From NCBI RefSeq assembly GCF_018873765.1, contig NC_057922.1:9065563-9129562 (forward strand): a stretch of DNA of 64,000 bases, written 5' to 3'. Below are positions 46,095 through 58,100 of the stretch, in pieces. The DNA comes from Telopea speciosissima. Taxonomy: Eukaryota; Streptophyta; Magnoliopsida; Proteales; Proteaceae. The translations under genes were made by a program, and so were the position numbers. Each line of letters opens with the position of its first letter. The first letter of the stretch is position 1. The notes under the pieces were generated by a model, which did no database searches, was not told where the DNA came from, and saw nothing but the letters and a program-made list of their open reading frames with translations.

Positions 46095-48834
46095 CGATTT
46101 CATCATGTAATAATATATCTGCATGTTGGGCTCCAAACAGGGGGTCTCATCAACTTAGGACAATCATAAACATGTGCTGCTCCTTCCTCTGTAGAGAGAG
46201 ATGGCAACTTCATCAAATCCAGTAGATGTTGGCTGCTGCTGCATATGGCTGTCAATTCTGGTAGCTCACATAACCTCATTTCCTCTAAACTTGGAAATGC
46301 ATTGATGTTGATGACGGATTCTTCCCCCAGGTCCAAGTCCTTCTCCTTCTCCTTATTATCATCATCATCTTCTTCATCTGATACTATAATAAGGTTCACC
46401 AATTGAGGACATTGATATACCTTTAAAGTTTTCAATTTTTTTAGCAGCAGTGATACACTAGTACTAGTGAAAATTAAGCACCTCCAGATTGGGGCATTCT
46501 TGTATTCTTAAATGAAACAGATTAGTAAAGCTTCCAGATCGTGGAGGAGGAATCCCAATACATATTTTCTTGAGATCTGGACAATCTCGTACATATGTCA
46601 CTATAGCCATTAGTTGGAACACATTTCAAACCCTTGCATGATATGAACTTCACAATCCTTTCTCGATATGGACAGTCTCCAAAAAGGTCCGGTAAAGCTG
46701 AAGAATCGATATCACAATTCCACAGGTGTAATTTACCTATGCCTTCAGCTAACGGCTTCAACCAATGGGAAAGCTTCACTTTTTTTTATTATTTTGACCT
46801 CATCAATACCTGTATGTGTGCCATTTTATCCCGCTTGCCCAAGTGTACAACTCCTCTAGCTTCTGCAATCTAGATAATACCCTTGGTGGTATACTATTAA
46901 GCTTTTGAGTATAACTGATGTTCAGATGCCTTAAATTGTTCAACTTTTTCATCTCCACGGGTAGCTTTCTTAAGTTCCCGTAACATTCCAAATCTAAAAT
47001 TATGAGCTGAACCAACATTCCGATTTCTGGTGATAATTTTTGTAGATTGTCATATCAATCTAACCTCAAAACACAAAGGTCAACAAGATGGTATATTGAA
47101 GGTGGCAAATCCCAAAACAATCGCTCAAATCAAGTATCCGGACAGGCATGCACTCTAGGAAGTGTACTTGGGGAATGCCCTTAATAAGAGTACAATCTGT
47201 AAGGAGCAATGTGTGCAGTTGTGAACATTGATCTTGCAGTTGAGGTAAAGATCCTATCTCATTCATCATTAATGAAATCTTAGGTGCTTTGCCCCATCTT
47301 GAGGCATCAAGTGCCTCAGTTATTCTAGCACTTGCCTTTGCAATGAACTTGAGATAGTATTGGTACTTATTCAATGTAGATGGAGATGTGATCCACAAAC
47401 TCTATACACGCATCACATCATGCATTTTAGGGTGTCCATCGCCAGCGTCCTCAAGCATAGATGAATTTCGAAGCTTTCCAACCAAAGATTCAACTTTATT
47501 TCTCAGGTCTCAAAGAGTTTGCATTTCATCACACATTAATGTTTCTTCATCAATGGCAAAATTATATAAATTGTTTCCCCAAATAGTAGAATCCTCGGGA
47601 AATAAACAGCAACAGCAATACAGGAAAAGAGGGATTGCTTGAATCGTTCCAATTTTACAAAACTAAACATGTGTTTTGAAAATACCTCATCTTCTATACC
47701 TTTAAGTTTTGAAGCTGACTGTTGCTCCAATTCACGTACATCGTTTTTTCCATTCTCCCTCTGTTTCCCATGTTGACATTGTGCCTCCAATAAGAGCGAT
47801 AGCCAACGGCAATCCATCGCACTTTCTAAGAACCTCCTTGGCTAAGGGTTCTATTACTGATTTAGAAGTAATAGCCTCATCAACCTTCTGAACAAAAAAG
47901 ACTCCATGCTTCATCTGTTTGTTCACTAGAAATAATTGAAGATGATCTCTTGCTGCAAAGCCGAGTCACAAATCTTATAACCTCTGCTTTTAATCGAGAT
48001 GCCATTAATATTCGCAGCCGTTCTCCTTCTTTGGTGCAAGAATGCAGATTTCACCCAGATCAAACCAATATCGACATATAATTCTTTCTTTCCGACGATG
48101 ACAGGCGAGACAAATTTTCTTTCAAATAGGTGTCATCTTGGTATTTGTTAGAATACAAGCCAAAGCCTTTGCCAATATCTTTTCGCATTTCAACGAAATT
48201 TGGTGTGGCTGACACGGGTGAAAATTACGGATTCGAAGTCTTTGGTATGCCGAAAATGCTCATACACATGTCGTAGGAGTGTGGTTTTGCCTATTCCTCC
48301 CATACCGTGCAACCCAACGACAACATACCTATCGTCCAGCACCGCATCTATGATCTCATGCTTCAATTTCTCTGCTGTTGTTTGGCCATCGAGAGAAATG
48401 GTGTCCAGTTTATTCCCTTTTCGCAAGAAGGCGCGGTCCAACCAGATTTTGGTTCTACTTCATACAAGTTGTCCACAACTTGTTTTAGCTCAACACTCTT
48501 TTGATCAGTTGATAGCCTGACCAGCAGAAGCAGTACTTTTGGCATGATCCACCACTCCTTCGATCATCCTCAGTTCGTAGGTTGTCGGCTTTGGATAGAA
48601 CATTATTGACTTCACTGAACCAGCAATTTGCCTCTACAGATGCTTCAACCCCTTCTTGCTTCTTTTCTTCTTCTAGCTGTCGTTTTCGCTCTCTCTCCTT
48701 CCTGACAGAAAACCTGTTCTCTGTCTTAATTCTTCAATGTTCTCCCCAAGGTTCCGCAAGACCCGAAACTTAGCTTTGATAGGATCGATAACATATGTGG
48801 GGATCCATCCTAGTATTGGGCTTACGAAATCCAT
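46095..48834 (-). pseudogene. CC-NBS-LRR (CNL) disease-resistance pseudogene, RPS2/At4g27190-like
   Basis: The minus strand starts MDFVSPILGWIPTYVIDPIK at 48834 and runs into coiled coil. The frame shifts near 48720 (RERERKRQLEEEKKQE continues elsewhere) and again near 48440. P-loop GMGGIGKTTLLRHVYEHF is at about 48310. After VSHTKF several frames with stops follow, the kinase-2 region is unreadable, and GLPLAIALIGGTMST is at about 47830. LRR pieces: ITEALDASRWGKAPKISLM, IPQVHFLECMPV, LPVEMKKLNNLRHLNISYTQ and FPSLEEMRLCELPELTAICS. The order is that of an intact CNL, so this is one decayed gene rather than chance frames. CNL proteins detect pathogen effectors and trigger immunity; this copy cannot encode a whole one. 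Confidence 0.88.
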
Positions 48835-49389
48835 AATTCACACAGAGAGAGAGAGAGAGAGTGTTTGGCAGATGATTACAGGAGGTAAGCAGAGCTTCTT
48901 GAACGTTGGGATGTCAATTGTTGGAAGAAAAATGTTGGACAGCAGTGTACCTGTGTAATTTTGTCTAAACCAAATGGATCGAATAAGGACGACCCACTAA
49001 CATTATTGGCTCCAACTAAGAACTCACCAGCATAGGTGATATTGACGAATGATTAATTCTATCAAAAATAGATTGTGTTGTTTGATCACGATTACCGATA
49101 CATTAAGTTTATAAGTTTTAACTCATAGTTGGAAAATTAGGTTTTGATTGAATCGAATTGTCTGTATTGAATCAAAATTTTGGAAAATTTGATTCGATCG
49201 TCCTAGTCAAATAAGATTCAGTATTTTTACCCATGTTTTGACAGATTTAACCGAATTAAGTTGTTTTTTAAAAAACCATAAAATTGATTTACTAAAAAAC
49301 TGAGTGGAGTAAAATAATAAATCTCTTTCCTAAAAGGTTAAAATAGTAAAAAATCCCCTCAACTCCTAGTCTTCCCTAGGATTTTTATC

Positions 49390-49538
49390 AATACAGATCC
49401 TCTACGGTGCACTGTCCATCGCAGCCTACGCGGCCCAGACAGAATGCCGCGTGCAATGTCCGCCTTACTCCTGTCCGAGCAGGGGTAAGGCAGAGCACAG
49501 GCCGCTATGGACAGCGCGCAGTAGAAAATCACGATCCA
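49390..49538. mobile_element. Foldback Mutator-like MITE (149 bp)
   Basis: gatcctctacggtgcactgtc, then catcgc, is inverted on the right (gctatggacagcgcgcagtag). The inner arms cgccttactcctg and caggggtaaggc pair. A perfect 9-bp repeat atttttatc flanks it at 49381-49389 and 49539-49547. The arms are related to those at 31013-31172. Confidence 0.8.
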
Positions 49539-49669
49539 ATTTTTATCCTATCATGTGCAGTGCACTATCCAGTGTTCGGTGCGCCACGCTTGAGAATCCA
49601 ACATTGGATGGGAAATTAACAGAATCACTAATCAATCAGAGCATCTCGGCGATCTTCAACCAAACCCGT

Positions 49670-50026
49670 CTACCGAAAACAAAGAGAGGCTTCACCTTCT
49701 ACTGCATGAATTACTTTAACTGTTGTGTAAAAAGATCCGAAAAAGGAAAGGGTGGAAAAAAGGATTGTTGTGCCTCTACTTTGTACAGAACAAACAAGAC
49801 CGAAGGATTTAGTAGATCTTCTTATAAGATCTCTGATTTCCTCATCTGTCGCATCATGGAGTATTTTTGAAGAATGTTTATAAGTTGGTTCATAGTTTAC
49901 AGTAAGAGTCCTGGTTCGTGCACCCCCAGGTACAAGAAAATAGCTTTTATTTTCCGCTTGTTGGGAGGGTCGTATGCTTGCTGTCGAGAGATGGACAGTT
50001 GCAGGTCGAAAGGCTCGCCGTCTCAA
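49670..50026 (-). other. Unassigned 118-codon open frame
   Basis: The frame begins MRRRAFRPATVHLSTASIRP and contains LVPGGARTRTLTVNYEPTYK and HDATDEEIRDLIRRSTKSFG, with more ordinary amino-acid composition than the chance frames around it. I do not recognise the family. It has no visible splice context or promoter, so it may be an eroded fragment of a coding sequence or chance. Confidence 0.25.
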
Positions 50027-50769
50027 AGAGCAAAGTAAAGTCCTAATTCTTCTTCATCCCCATTTTGTTTTGTCGTCATGGGCAGTTTCGTAAGTTTACA
50101 TCATAATAAGGATAGTTTGGCCATTTAAAATTTTGAAAATACAAATTATTCGTATGTTGGTAGGTTCGTGTATATTTTGGAAACACAGGGGAGGTGTGTG
50201 TATTTAAAACACAACTCAAGGGATGTCCGTGTAATTTAACCAAATTTTAATATGGCTTTACGAAAAGAAAGAAGGTAATTAAAAGAAAACATTTAAACAA
50301 GATAAAGGATGTCGGAAGGTGACTTGGCATCCACCATCACTTTCCATTTGTCGGCCACATGCTTTTGGACTGAAACTTTGGTATGCTACTAGGCTAGGTC
50401 TTTGGAAATCCAGGCCTAGCCGAAGTTGCTTCTTCTAAACTATAACCAGCTGGAAACTCCCAACCGTAACCCAGCCCATTTGAGCTGAATCCTGCTTGAA
50501 AAATGTTTGAGTTGGTGGATAGCAACACACACATATTGCCAAGATCAGCAACAACTGAACTATCACGTACAGCTTAACTACATAATCTTCTATGCATGCA
50601 TAATTGTGTACGTTAGGGAGGGTTCCCCATGCTGCCGGTGTAGGAGGAATCTCCTACGCCACACCAATGATAACCTGTGAGACGGTATAGTCAATAAAAA
50701 AACCCACAATGGTCAGGGAAAAGAGAAGATGAATAGAAAAAAGGCAAAAAGCCAAATGACAATTTGTAC

Positions 50770-50907
50770 GGATCTAGCTCCTATCCAGCCGTTGCGGGAG
50801 CTAGACGGTCCAGCTCCACTAAACGACAACAAAATCAGGGGTGGAGTGGTCATTTCACTTAGTGGGGCTGGACAGTCTAGCTCCCGTCTGGATAGGATCC
50901 TTTTCCC
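50770..50907. mobile_element. Foldback Mutator-like MITE (138 bp)
   Basis: Left end ggatctagctcctatccagc and inverted right end gggaaaaggatcctatccag, with inner arms gggagctagacggtccagc and gctggacagtctagctccc. Flanking 9-bp repeats aatttgtac (50761-50769) and aaattgtac (50908-50916) differ at one base. The centre reads gtggagtggtcatttc. Confidence 0.8.
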
Positions 50908-51360
50908 AAATTGTACATTAAGCAGACAGCTTGGGATCTTTTTTCTTTGTGCTTGTAGTGCTATACATATTTATAAAGGGAAAGTGTTTTCTACGGGGGA
51001 GTCACATGGGGGTGACATGACACCACAGATGCCAACGTGCACCGCTCCCCCCACAGAGAACATCATACTATTGGCAAGAGATTATTGTCTGGTTGTATAA
51101 CCCTTGCACCACCACAAGGGCCAATGAGAATGCGCTAGGACATCAATATGGATGATATTTTTTATTTCACAGGGAAAGGTGAGGTAGTTTCACACGCTCC
51201 CAAGTCTAGCCGGAGGAACCACATGACCAAGCATCATTCTATAACACATTTAGGACAATTGCTAGGTCAGCCCAATTCGAGAGGTTTTTAAATAGGCCGT
51301 CTATTTCCACCATGCAGAGGCATAATTTAGCAATTCTTGGATGCCAGAATAAAAAAATAT

Positions 51361-51481
51361 CTACTTGGTGGTGTTTCCTACTCCCTCTCACAACACACCG
51401 TGAGATGACGCCTTTGTCCCTTGGGTGGATACCCAGGCATGCTCATCCATTGGAGAGCGTAAGAAACACCACCAAGTAAAG
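51361..51481. mobile_element. Foldback element with 18-bp terminal stem
   Basis: ctacttggtggtgtttc at 51361-51377 is inverted at about 51463-51481 (gaaacaccaccaagtaaag). On the right side the inverse extends as ggaaaaagatctttacttgg, similar to the GGGAAAAGGWTC ends of other members. No flanking duplication could be fixed. Confidence 0.55.
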
Positions 51482-52176
51482 ATCTTTTTCCTTAAAAAAC
51501 ATCTACTATGTATGTCTATGCATCTCCATATTTGTCAACCATCACCTTTTGTGTATGCATCCTCTCATTAGTCCTTAATTTTTCAATACTTAATTTTGTC
51601 ACATGATCAACTCCGACTAGGCTGAAATTTGACGTGAGTAAAGGATCTTCGGATCCACCAGAACCAGACCTGCTTCCTGCTTGCCTGCCTAGAAACACTA
51701 TTCCCTTGAGAAAAACAAAACCAGGAAGTGAACAGAATATAGGGTACCCAAGCATGTATTTTTATATTGAGAGCTGGTAGTTCCCCATTAGTCCCATTTA
51801 CACAATCAGAGGCCAAAAATCCAAGGGTCATTCCTTGATGAGTTACCGAGTAAGGGACCATTCAGGGTTGATATGGTTTCACAGGCCAGCCAAACCGATT
51901 ACCAAACAGATGTTAAGCAGCTCTTCCAAGTCATATTTAGACTTTAGAGTATGCAAAACTCTAAGCAGAGGTGACAAAGAGACCTCATCCTGCTCAGGCC
52001 ACAAAATGTTTGCCTTCTGAGGCAGAATGGCCAAAAAACCACTGAAAAGCGTATGAAGGATTGGCATCATGCAGGAAAACAATGTTTTTATATAAAGAAA
52101 AACCCTAAGGAATGAAAACGTATATCCTGCTTCAATTTTACAGTGTACAACTTGTTCAAAAATGTCAAAAACCTGC

Positions 52177-55100
52177 TCAGTTCGTCTTCTTTTCATCAGC
52201 CTTCACAGCAGCAATGTTAGTACCACCTGTGGCCTCAGCTTCATCTTCACCGCCAAAACCAAACTCATTCACACGCTTCTTGTCAACTGGATAAGCCCAC
52301 CTCTGATACAGATATATCAGAAAGATAACATCTGGGGGGCACAGAAATGAAAAAAGTCAATAATTACTTGAGCATAGGAAGATGGCATCCAGTCGTTATC
52401 AGAAATATAGCAAATTCGCATTAATCAGTTCAGAGAAAATACTTCATATCCTATGATGTTTAACACAGCCACACTCCAGGCAGCTAGATAGTGAAAATTT
52501 ATGTTTCCTTTTAATTAAGTTTACACCTGCAAATCACTGTCTATGAAATACACATTAAATTTACAAACATCTGATTTTATGTCAAATATGACTACTGCAA
52601 GGGCTCAAAAATGAAATACCTCAGATCATTTAGCACAAAAAATGATGCAAGCTCGCACATTCATGAAGTAAACCTCCCCCCCCCCCCCAAAAAAAAAAAA
52701 AAAAAGAAGAGAAATTTATGTTCACAAGATGATGCATTTCAGTCATCAAGCTCCTGCAAGATATTGGCAGGATAACCAAATAATAATAATAGGGGCGCCG
52801 TTTCCTGCCTGGGACGCAGGGGCCACGCTGCACGCGCCAGCCAATGAGAGCGCACGGTATGGCACAGTAGGGGGCAGAATTTCCGCCATACATGGTAGGC
52901 AGGGCGGTCATTCCAGTCCCTGCTGTGAGTGGGTGTGGGCCCTGCATCCCACACAAGAAACATTCTCCCATACTAATAATAACAGCAATAGAGAGAACAA
53001 CAATAGTGGTGTTTCCTGCAGCACGATGCAGTGCCTTGCCATCAGCTACCACACATGCAAGGGATTTTTTTTTATAGTCCCATGAAATGGGGAGTGCTAA
53101 AGGTCCTGGTTTACCAGGACGCACATCCAACACCATTTCATCATGAAAACACCGATAATTGGTACTTGTTGCCCTAGTGATGAGCACTTTAATCCTTATA
53201 AAAATGAATTTGAGGAGTCTAGATAAACATCAAAGGTAGTATCATCAGGAACTTGTATTCCTAGCTCACCATCTCGGAAAACAGACAGCCTATGGAGCAT
53301 AGGCATTTTAATGACAAATGCAAAGAGATCATCGATGATGGTATTAAGGAACTTGTACGTCATCTGTCTCCAGGGAAGATGAGCAACCGACTTCAACTTA
53401 TAGTTTATGAACAACTGAGGACACATCATGATGAAACCTGCGACATTTGTGAACATTTAAGGGTCAGTTCTAACAGATCGTAATAAGATTAGTGGTAAAT
53501 AAAAATAGCTCTCAATCAAATCAAAGTATAGCCATACAGGAGTAAGATACACACAGAAATACAAATAAAGCAGTATCATGGAATATATATATACTTCTTA
53601 ATGTGTTATAGGGGGCTGATAAGCGACATATGGGGGGTAAGCTTTAAGGGGGTTCAACTAGAGCTATGATCTTGTCAATGCATTGTGAAGACAGAATGGG
53701 AGGATATTAGTCTTTGTCATTTTACATCTGTTTTCAAATTCTGCCCAACTTCAAATTGAGGGGCAAAACTGTAAAGCAGCACCCCTTGTGAGGTTCTTTC
53801 GACAATTCTCATCCATGTCAAGGGAGGTGAGAAACCTCTTCAAGGGATTCGTGCCATCTCTCTGCTGTGCAAGACCATCTCTTATGCTCTTAGGTTTTTC
53901 TCTGGAAAAATCCCAAAGGAAGTGAGAACAGCGTTTGCCTTCGCTTTTTGGAGTTGCAGAGTAGTTCTAATGTGTCATGTGCAGACTGGAAATTTTGGGG
54001 TGATGGAATTTTATGATTGGCCATGGATATGAATTCAGGATCTGTTGGTAGGTTTACGAAGGAAAGCAGTAAGTAATAAAGTAGCTAAAAACGAATGCGC
54101 TGAGCAGCGGGGTACCGCAGCCTCCTTTGTTTCTCTTCCTCTCAAACTGAGTAATGTCAACAACAAGCCTTCTACAAGTCATGTGCTAAATTGCTAATAT
54201 AGTAACATGCCATCTTACTCCATATAATACTGACAATCACATAAAAGCACCCAGGAACACAAACATTAACAAATAACTGGGGGGCCAAGCATGAATGGTA
54301 TCTGTTTAGGACTCAACAATCTAGCAAACATCCGCATCTGAATTGGAACCTAAATTAAACAATAAGAAATGGCACCACTTTAAAATGTGTGTGCATATTG
54401 TATGTTTGTGCTTGAACACTTAATAAGAAAAAGGTCAGTTATTCTAGGATATTGTAAGAGGCTAACGGACTCCCAGAACTAGTTGACAACAAAGGAAGTG
54501 GAAGTTCTTACCAAACATGTATACACAGCTTGTGAGTGATGAAAGGATCCATGAGTACCAGCTCTTGTGACGCTCATAAATGAGAGAATAAACGGCAGAA
54601 CATCCCACAAGTAAGAAGAGCACATAGGACAGATACTTCATTGCAATATCATCATACTCCTTTGTCTTGTTGTGTGCATATGAATCGCGGTCTCGGAACC
54701 TCAACGTAGGTATCCTTCCACTTCTATCAATCTGGAGATACAAATAATTTAAACTTAGAAAAAGTCATAATTGACTAAAGATCTTAGAAAGAAGAATAGA
54801 GGATCAAATAAAGCTAAAAGTCTGTTAGTTAGACACCCCCCCCCCCCTACTTACATTCAGATCCAGTATTTTTAACAAATGGACCTGGAAGGAGTATAAG
54901 GGGAGGCGGGCCCTTTGATGTCAGATACTTTGGCATTTATGTCAATCACTCATAAGTCAGTGAGCTCAAAGGCATCAGTGGCACTGAAAGAATTTTATGC
55001 ATCATGTGTGGCATTGATTTTATACAAGCAAACAATGTAAATACTTAACAAAAGTCTGGACATCACATGGTTAGAATAATCCTACAAGGATTCAGGAGAT

Positions 55101-58100
55101 CGTGAAGCAAGTTCCAATAAGAAGGGAGGGTGTGTTTGTTTGCGAGGGGTGTTGGTTATTCAATAGGTGTGTCTAGTGTTTTTTGAGGGTTCTAAGAGGC
55201 GGAGTGCAGACTTCTTGTTAGTGGTGGGGCTGGTTTGGTAGTATTTCCATCTTATTCCATCTATTCTGATATTCTCTTGCATCTCCTTTTCTTCTCTAGA
55301 AATAAAGTTTTTTTCTGTTGTTGCCTATCAGGAACGACGGAAGATATGGACCACTAAATGGTGCATCCATGACACACTGCGTGTGTGCCACACAGAGCGA
55401 AGACATTTCTTACATGATTCCTCTTCATAGTAAATGCAAATCCAAATTACAGTGGCATTTCATGATTAGAAGAACACCAGTTTAGGACATTTCCAAGAGC
55501 ATATTATATAACCTATACTTAGTAAATACAAGAACGGCATAAAAATGCAACAGATTCATATGGGTATTAATCAGACCTGAAAGTCAATAATACTTCTAAC
55601 GCACAAGCAGCAAATAGGATACAGATAAATTTGTGTTTAATACAATAACTAAAATTATTATTTCACAATTCGGGAGCAAAAAAAATGAGGTTATACAAGG
55701 GATAAGTACATGATCTGATCAACACAATAACATCATCCAATCAACACATTCCACCACATTTCAATAAATACAAGTAACATATTCAGAATAAGCATTTTAC
55801 TGGGCCTGTTCTTGGGTGCTTTAAGCTTGTCTAGGTAATATTAATAGAAAGAGGGAGAGAGAGAGGTTGTCTTATCCAACATGATGTCTTGATCAAAACA
55901 TAGAAAAAGCATTTAAAAAAATATATAATTTAAACAACCCAGTGCTTTGGACAGTAAAAAAACTCAATCCCTTGGACTGCAAGTGGTATTGTCTATAGTT
56001 AATTTGTGGATTATTCACTACCGTACCATCTTTTAAAATTAAAAAAAAGACAAGACAATCTGCTCTCAGCGTATAACTTTTATATTACAAAGATAAGCTT
56101 AAAGCCCCTACTAACAGGCTCAATGAATGGCTTATCCTAAGTATTTTCCTTAGATAACTTGAAATGCAATGAAAAGTGTTGATTGTATGATGTTATTTTG
56201 TTGGGCAGATAAGGTACTTAACCCTATTACCTAAAATATATCGCCGCATTTTCAAGCCCGAATTGTCCAATAGAAATTGTAGGGGAAAAAAATTATCCAG
56301 TGTCCCATTTTTTGCTGTATGTGCTTTTTCAGAAAAGTTGTGTTGCTTTATTCTTGCACATTCTTACCTTCTAGGGAGGGCTTTTCAAATCCCCAAGTGG
56401 GCCAGGTTCAGCTAGGCCAACTGGCCAAGGTGGGCCAAGGCCGTCTTGTAGGTTTTCAGCTCAGGCTTGGGCAGTGACTGGGTCCTAGCCAGGCCACCAG
56501 AATATCACAAGGCCATGCAGCAGGCAGGTCAAGGCAGTGGAAGTTGTATTGAATTTGAGATAGTGAACCCATGTCTAAATGATTAGATAACGAAATTTGT
56601 GTTCTACTAATGAATGTCAGGATAGGGTTCAGTTAGGCAATGGACCCAAGGACTTGCATGCAAGCAGGTCTCTGTGCACTTGTGTGGAAGGATCTAGGCT
56701 GGATCCAATCCAATGCACAAGACAAGCCCAGTTGCACCATCTTACCATACTAATGTCACAGTTTTCCCTTCCTTACAGAGAAGTTTCTTTATTCACCAAT
56801 TCAGAATACAGTGTAATCAACATTTCTCTAAGCAACTGGCAAATAGAATAATCTAACATTTTATCTTCCAAACACCATCTAGTTGTGAAATAAACCTCTA
56901 TGTGCATTGCTTTGCCGATTTTCCAAAACTCAATGCAAACACCAACGCCAGAACTTGCAAGAATCATCCATGAAGTATCATTATCCAGAAGGTAGAGGAA
57001 TACAATCAGCTGGCTAATAAAGCTCACAACAACTGACTTTGCTGAGAGTCCTTCCATAGATTTGTTTTTGTTCCAAAACTGGATGTCTGCAGGGGTAAAA
57101 TAGAAAGTCGTTAACAGTCGTAACAAAAATATAATCAATGTCCCAAGGGTTGTATGGAGAAAGATCAACTGCAGTTCTTACGCAGCTTCTACATACCATT
57201 CTTAAACGCCAAGAAGTCAAACACGGAATGTAGTAAAGACACCACCATCGTAACCATCAGGAGGTAAGGATTCCCTTCCAAAAACACCCTCTGGACGGGA
57301 CAAAACGAGGAGCAAAGTAAAAAATTAGAAGATAAGGGGAAACCATGGCATTGCCTTTAAACTAACATTAGAAGCAAGAGGAAGCAGGATCAGCAACCAA
57401 ATAATACAATTAAAAGAAGAAAAAAAAAAGATTGCTATCTATAAAGCTAATATAAATATGATAAAAATTGGGGTACTGTTCTCTGGTCTGCGTTAGACCA
57501 GAAAACCACTTTCCATAAAAAAAAAAAATGTAAGATTCCTTTTCCCAATAGAAGATTAACAAAAGTAATCAACTTAAAAATTTGTATAGCAATTGCACAA
57601 TGATATTGTAGTTCTCCACAACAATTTAGAGTAATTTGTAAATCTTGATTTCCTGTTGACAACAACCTCTAGTAATTAAAAAAAAAAAAATCAATATTGA
57701 CAACCAATAGCAACCATGAAATGAAATCATAAACCATCTTTCTATCTAGAATCAAATAGTTTGTATACAAGATATTGCAGAAGCTGATAGACATGTCTAT
57801 TTAAAGGTAGTACCTACATGCTCTAATCCATCTCAATTTTTTCAAAATAAGGATCAATTAAACAAAATAATTTCTGACCAAAGAAGTCGCATTGTAAAAG
57901 AAACAGCAACACTTGACAAGAAATGTAATCTTTCTATTTCAGTCTTTAAGCAGATTTTTTTTTTTAATAGGAAAAGGGAAAATTTTCAACAAATAAGTGA
58001 TGCAGAAAGCCCCGCCTCAACAGCCTTACACCCTGCAGGTAACTAGAGCCAATTCGAAACAACTTCCATAACTGATGATAAATTGGTAAAACTAGAGCAA

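Noticed and set aside
52630-53187. Minus-strand 185-codon frame near the last CLPTM1-like intron
   Set aside because: It runs through the foldback element and the poly(C)/poly(A) tract and conflicts with the clearly supported exon structure.
55127-55335. Possible LINE 3' end
   Set aside because: Only the last bases (ttgttgcctatca) look LINE-like; there is no poly(A), coding remnant or target duplication.
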